Shown: piece after piece, positions 61,354-64,000 of the stretch | Layout of the letters: each line of letters starts with the position of its first letter | Numbering within the stretch: the stretch's first letter is position 1 | Assembly (NCBI GenBank): GCA_023457355.1 | Contig: JAEWLW010000056.1 | Coordinates: forward strand, 1 to 64,000 | DNA from: Bacillota bacterium | GTDB lineage: Bacteria; Bacillota; Clostridia; Oscillospirales; Ruminococcaceae | Length of the DNA stretch: 64,000 nucleotides | Direction: 5' to 3' | The notes under the pieces: generated by a model | What the model saw: only the letters and a program-made list of their open reading frames with translations | Databases searched by the model: none | Told to the model about the DNA's origin: nothing | Program-made: the position numbers and the translations under genes

Positions 61354-61381
61354 TTGACAAAAGCCTTTCTATTTTTACAAT
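61354..61381 (+). promoter_or_regulatory. Promoter of the EAL-HDOD gene
   Basis: TTGACA (61354-61359), 16 bases, TACAAT (61376-61381). Transcription would start near 61388 and leave a leader of about 170 bases before ATG 61560. Confidence 0.65.
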
Positions 61382-61449
61382 ATTTTATCTATACCGATTC
61401 AAATAAAAAGATACAATAATAAATGTTTTGGGAGATCATCCCATTATCA

Positions 61450-61496
61450 CGGGCACCGCCGACCATACCGGTTGGGGCGGTTTCCCGGTGAGCCCG
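61450..61496 (+). promoter_or_regulatory. Structured 5' leader hairpin before the EAL-HDOD gene
   Basis: Nested complementary segments give one long stem. CGGGC (61450-61454) pairs with GCCCG (61492-61496), ACCGCC (61455-61460) with GGCGGT (61476-61481), and GACC (61461-61464) with GGTT (61470-61473). The apical loop is ATACC, and there is an asymmetric internal loop TTCCCGGTGA. It does not show the conserved bases of cyclic-di-GMP riboswitch classes I or II as I know them. Confidence 0.45.
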
Positions 61497-61559
61497 GCTT
61501 ACAGGGACGGACGGGATATTTTTAAGAAAGGTCACACGGAGGAAAAGGAGGCAAAAGCA

Positions 61560-62678
61560 ATGGACGCATATGTTGCAAGACAGCCGATCTTTGACCGCCA
61601 AATGCGGCTTTATGGGTATGAACTTCTTTACCGCAAAAGCCAGAATAATTTTTATGAGGGCGGCGACGACGATGAGGCGACCATTTCGCTGCTTAATGCC
61701 ACATTTCTTGTATTCGGATTTAATGAGCTGGTTGACGGAACCAAAGGGTTTATCAATTTTTCTCAGAACCTTCTCAAAAGCGACTTAACCGATGTTCTGC
61801 CCAAAAAGCAAACGGTCATTGAGATATTGGAACGGGTGGAGGCAACCGATGAAGTTGTGCGGGCCTGTCGGGAACTCAAAGCCAAGGGCTATATGCTGGC
61901 GCTCGATGATTTTGTGATCGACCGGAATGTCGGGGATTACGCCCAACTGATCGAACTTTTGGATATCATCAAAGTGGAATTCCCCTCGGTATCGGGAAAC
62001 GGCATGCGCCAGATGATCGACCGGTACAAAGGCCGCATTGTTTTCCTCGCGGAAAAGGTCGAGAGTATGGCAGAATACCGGCGTGCGCTGGATATGGGTT
62101 TTGAGCTGTTTCAGGGCTATTTTTTCAGCAAACCGGTTATGTCCAGAACAAAGGAAATTGGCGGTTTTAATGTCACTCTTCTTCGGGCTTTGGACGAGTT
62201 GAATAAAGAAAAAGCCAGCTTTGCTTCGGTTGCCCGGATTATCCAGATGGATGTCGACCTTTCTTATAAGCTGTTGAAGATGGCAAATTCCGCGTATTAT
62301 GCGCCGGCGCAACGAATCGAATCGATTCATCAAGCGCTTGTCATGCTGGGAACAAAAGAGATTCGATCCTGGCTTTACCTGATGTTGCTACGGGGTGTGC
62401 GCCGACCGGAAAATGAGGAGCTGGTTAAAATATCCGTTATACGAGGGAAAATGCTTTCCCTGATGGCGCAGGCAATGTCCGACTGCAACGAGTACGATTA
62501 TTTTATCGCGGGTATTTTTTCTTCTGTTGATACACTCCTGAACGAACCAATGGAAAAAGTGATTCAAGGGCTGGCGCTGTCGAACGAGGTCCGAGACGCA
62601 CTTTTGGGGAAAGGCAATCGGATACGGGAAAGCCTGGACCTGGTATTGGCAGTTGAACGGGCACAATGGGATCTATAG
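61560..62678 (+). CDS. EAL-HDOD signalling protein (YuxH-like)
   Basis: The 372-residue cytosolic protein has two domains. The N-terminal EAL-type domain (residues about 1-200) has VARQPIFDRQMRLYGYELLY, INFSQNLL, LALDDFVIDR, FLAEKVES and FELFQGYFFSKP, the usual form in this family, in which EAL reads ELL and hydrolysis of cyclic-di-GMP is often doubtful. The C-terminal HDOD domain (about 200-372) has VDLSYKLLKMANSAYY and ALVMLGTKEIRSWLYLMLL. ATG 61560 is preceded by GGAAAAGGAGG; the frame is open farther upstream but through the leader hairpin. With the divergent AraC-GGDEF gene and the receptor downstream, it forms a small signalling cluster. Confidence 0.9.
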   Translation: MDAYVARQPIFDRQMRLYGYELLYRKSQNNFYEGGDDDEATISLLNATFLVFGFNELVDGTKGFINFSQNLLKSDLTDVLPKKQTVIEILERVEATDEVVRACRELKAKGYMLALDDFVIDRNVGDYAQLIELLDIIKVEFPSVSGNGMRQMIDRYKGRIVFLAEKVESMAEYRRALDMGFELFQGYFFSKPVMSRTKEIGGFNVTLLRALDELNKEKASFASVARIIQMDVDLSYKLLKMANSAYYAPAQRIESIHQALVMLGTKEIRSWLYLMLLRGVRRPENEELVKISVIRGKMLSLMAQAMSDCNEYDYFIAGIFSSVDTLLNEPMEKVIQGLALSNEVRDALLGKGNRIRESLDLVLAVERAQWDL

Positions 62679-62832
62679 CGCGCAAAGGCGCAGTGCCAGC
62701 CGTTTACGCTTGAACATATGATGTCCTTTTATATAGAGTCCATCCGATGGCAGCAGGCGCTTGCCTCACAGTAGCTGTATTCTTTTTATTAAGCATAGAA
62801 GGCCGTATAAAATGAAGGGGGACATAGCAAGT

Positions 62833-64000
62833 ATGCTGGAATTTAAAACGGGGCGGCTGCAACTCAAGGGAAAGCTGATGCTGTTTGTGGGGGTTGTACT
62901 GCTCAGTACGATCCTGATGCTTTGCGGGATCGCTTACGCGGCCCTGGATAGTGCTTACGGCAAGCTGGTTGCATCCGTAGAACATGAGTTTGACTCAAAT
63001 ATGAAACTTGCGGCTCAAAATATCATCAGCGTGCTCGATGTAAACCATCAACGGTATCTAAACGGTGAAATCACGGAGCAGGAAGCTATAAACAGTGCGA
63101 AAACGATCCTGCGGGATACCCGCTATGGGGATGACGGCGAAGGATATTTCTGGGCGTATACAGCGGACGGCGCAAGCGTTATACAAGAGAGCGACAATAC
63201 CGCGCCGCAGCAGGATGCGGTGGACGCCGTCGCAGGAGCAAGCCTTAGCGAGACGGAAAAAGCAGCGCATGGTACGACGGATGCGGTTGCGGGGGCAAGC
63301 CCGAACGGGACCGAGAATGCGACGCATGACACGGTGGACGCTGTTGCGGGAGCAAGCCTGAACAAGACGGATGAGACGGGTACCTACTATGTGCGCGAGA
63401 TCATTGAATCGGGCAATTCACGCCAGGGCGGCTACACCAATTACTACACCGACAAAGAGGGCGAATCGGGAACCTTTCTCAGACGCTCTTTCACAATGAA
63501 ATTTGAGCCATACGGCTGGTATATCAATACAGGCAGCTATATGGAGGAAATCAATGCACAAATTGCCTTACAGCGGCGGCAGCAGCTGCGTGCCTGCTTG
63601 CTCCTGCTGGGGTCTGGCGTGGGTGTCGCTTTGTTGGGTGCCCTGTTTTTGTACAGGGGACTCAGCCGTATGATACGGCCTTTGGAAGCGGTCACCGGAC
63701 GCATCCGGCTTCTGTCTGAAGGGGATGTGCATACGCCGCCTGCGCCGCCTGTACGGACGCGGGATGAAATTGAAATTCTGTCGAAAGCAACCGAGGAACT
63801 GATCTTGCGTATGCGCAGCATTGTGGAGGATATCACAAGCCATCTTGGGAAATTGTCGCAGGGCGATCTGACAGCCGTCACAACACAGGAATATGCCGGA
63901 GATTTTGTGCCGATCCAAAATGCGATCAGCGAGATCTACAGCTCCCTGAACCGGACGCTGTATGCCATCCATATCGCCGCCGAGCAGGTGAACAGCGGTG
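62833..64000 (+). CDS. Methyl-accepting chemotaxis receptor, Cache and HAMP domains (cut by window end)
   Basis: The first 389 residues are present and the frame runs off the window. TM1 covers residues about 13-36. An extracellular single Cache (sCache_2) domain spans about 37-250 with RYGDDGEGYFWAYTADG, YYVREIIESGNSRQGGYTNY and FEPYGWYINTGSYMEEI. TM2 is at about 253-275. A HAMP domain (IRPLEAVTGRIRLLSEGDV) and a second HAMP-like repeat (LGKLSQGDLT) follow. The methylated signalling domain must lie beyond 64000, so a receptor of another output type cannot be excluded. ATG 62833 has AAGGGGG 11 bases before it; ATG 62812 in frame is an alternative. Between YFWAY and YYVRE the sensor carries three 19-residue repeats. 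Confidence 0.85.
   Translation, partial: MLEFKTGRLQLKGKLMLFVGVVLLSTILMLCGIAYAALDSAYGKLVASVEHEFDSNMKLAAQNIISVLDVNHQRYLNGEITEQEAINSAKTILRDTRYGDDGEGYFWAYTADGASVIQESDNTAPQQDAVDAVAGASLSETEKAAHGTTDAVAGASPNGTENATHDTVDAVAGASLNKTDETGTYYVREIIESGNSRQGGYTNYYTDKEGESGTFLRRSFTMKFEPYGWYINTGSYMEEINAQIALQRRQQLRACLLLLGSGVGVALLGALFLYRGLSRMIRPLEAVTGRIRLLSEGDVHTPPAPPVRTRDEIEILSKATEELILRMRSIVEDITSHLGKLSQGDLTAVTTQEYAGDFVPIQNAISEIYSSLNRTLYAIHIAAEQVNSG
63220..63384 (+). repeat. Three tandem 57-bp repeats inside the Cache domain
   Basis: In-frame units start at 63220, 63277 and 63334 (residues 130, 149, 168). Each has DAVAGAS at the same place: VDAVAGASLSET, TDAVAGASPNGT, VDAVAGASLNKT. The first two are full 19-residue units; the third runs into the conserved GTYYVREII of the Cache fold. 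Confidence 0.9.

Noticed and set aside
61388..61559. Cyclic-di-GMP riboswitch before the EAL-HDOD gene
   Set aside because: The conserved bases of class I (CAAAG and receptor-loop motifs) and class II were not found, so only an unassigned structured leader is reported.

Overview
The window looks like chromosome from an anaerobic, spore-forming Gram-positive of the class Clostridia, probably in or near the Oscillospirales. The reasons are the gene order (uvrB-uvrA, miaB-ylbF-mutS-mutL-miaA, yggS-sepF-ylmH-divIVA-ileS-lspA-rluD), a SpoVAF-type germinant-receptor-like protein, A/G-rich Shine-Dalgarno sites before nearly every gene, frequent TTG/GTG starts, and a moderately GC-rich composition by eye. 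No species can be named from the sequence alone.

Positions 1 to about 26650 are devoted to amino-acid metabolism. A palindromic element (3-112) is followed by two M20 hydrolases, the first broken by an in-frame TGA. A consensus promoter, a tandem glycine riboswitch and its terminator then control gcvT-gcvH-gcvPA-gcvPB-lpd, a complete glycine cleavage system. What looks like a decayed second glycine riboswitch lies after lpd. Next come an Asp/Glu racemase-family protein and a PucR regulator (minus strand), then two D-2-hydroxyacid dehydrogenases and a class I aminotransferase (plus strand). A structured leader with a terminator precedes a LivJHMGF-type amino-acid ABC transporter. This is followed by an AraC-type regulator, a dipicolinate-synthase-A-like dehydrogenase, a five-subunit iron-sulfur/FAD amine dehydrogenase of the sarcosine oxidase/proline dehydrogenase/HcnABC kind, and a cytidylate-kinase-like protein. 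Read together: import an amino or imino acid, oxidise it, interconvert keto, amino and hydroxy acids, and pass glycine to the cleavage system. The substrate is not visible.

Positions 26650 to 33900 are accessory. They hold a solitary spoVAF-like gene (minus); an overlapping three-gene cassette of alpha/beta hydrolase, condensation-fold acyltransferase and zinc-ribbon membrane protein; a lipoprotein; a NUDIX hydrolase; a ribbon-helix-helix protein carrying two AbrB-like segments; and a repeat-rich stretch. That stretch contains one copy of a roughly 150-bp MITE-like element, whose second copy lies inverted after uvrA, and a tandem array of hairpin units.

Positions 33900 to 57850 are housekeeping: nucleotide excision repair, mismatch repair, tRNA modification, cell division, isoleucyl-tRNA synthetase, lipoprotein signal peptidase, a pseudouridine synthase, a HAD phosphatase and a small HhH protein.

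Positions 57850 to 64000 contain a small minus-strand gene, a four-tRNA operon (Asp, Phe, Gly, Cys) with a consensus promoter and terminators, and a signalling cluster. The cluster comprises an AraC regulator fused to a degenerate GGDEF domain (minus), an EAL-HDOD protein behind a structured leader, and a Cache-HAMP chemotaxis receptor cut by the window end, whose sensor domain carries three tandem 19-residue repeats. I did not find one obvious wholly new defence or mobile system. The best candidates for undescribed biology are the hydrolase/acyltransferase/zinc-ribbon cassette, the DpaA-like enzyme in the amine dehydrogenase operon, the repeat-expanded Cache sensor and the MITE-like family.
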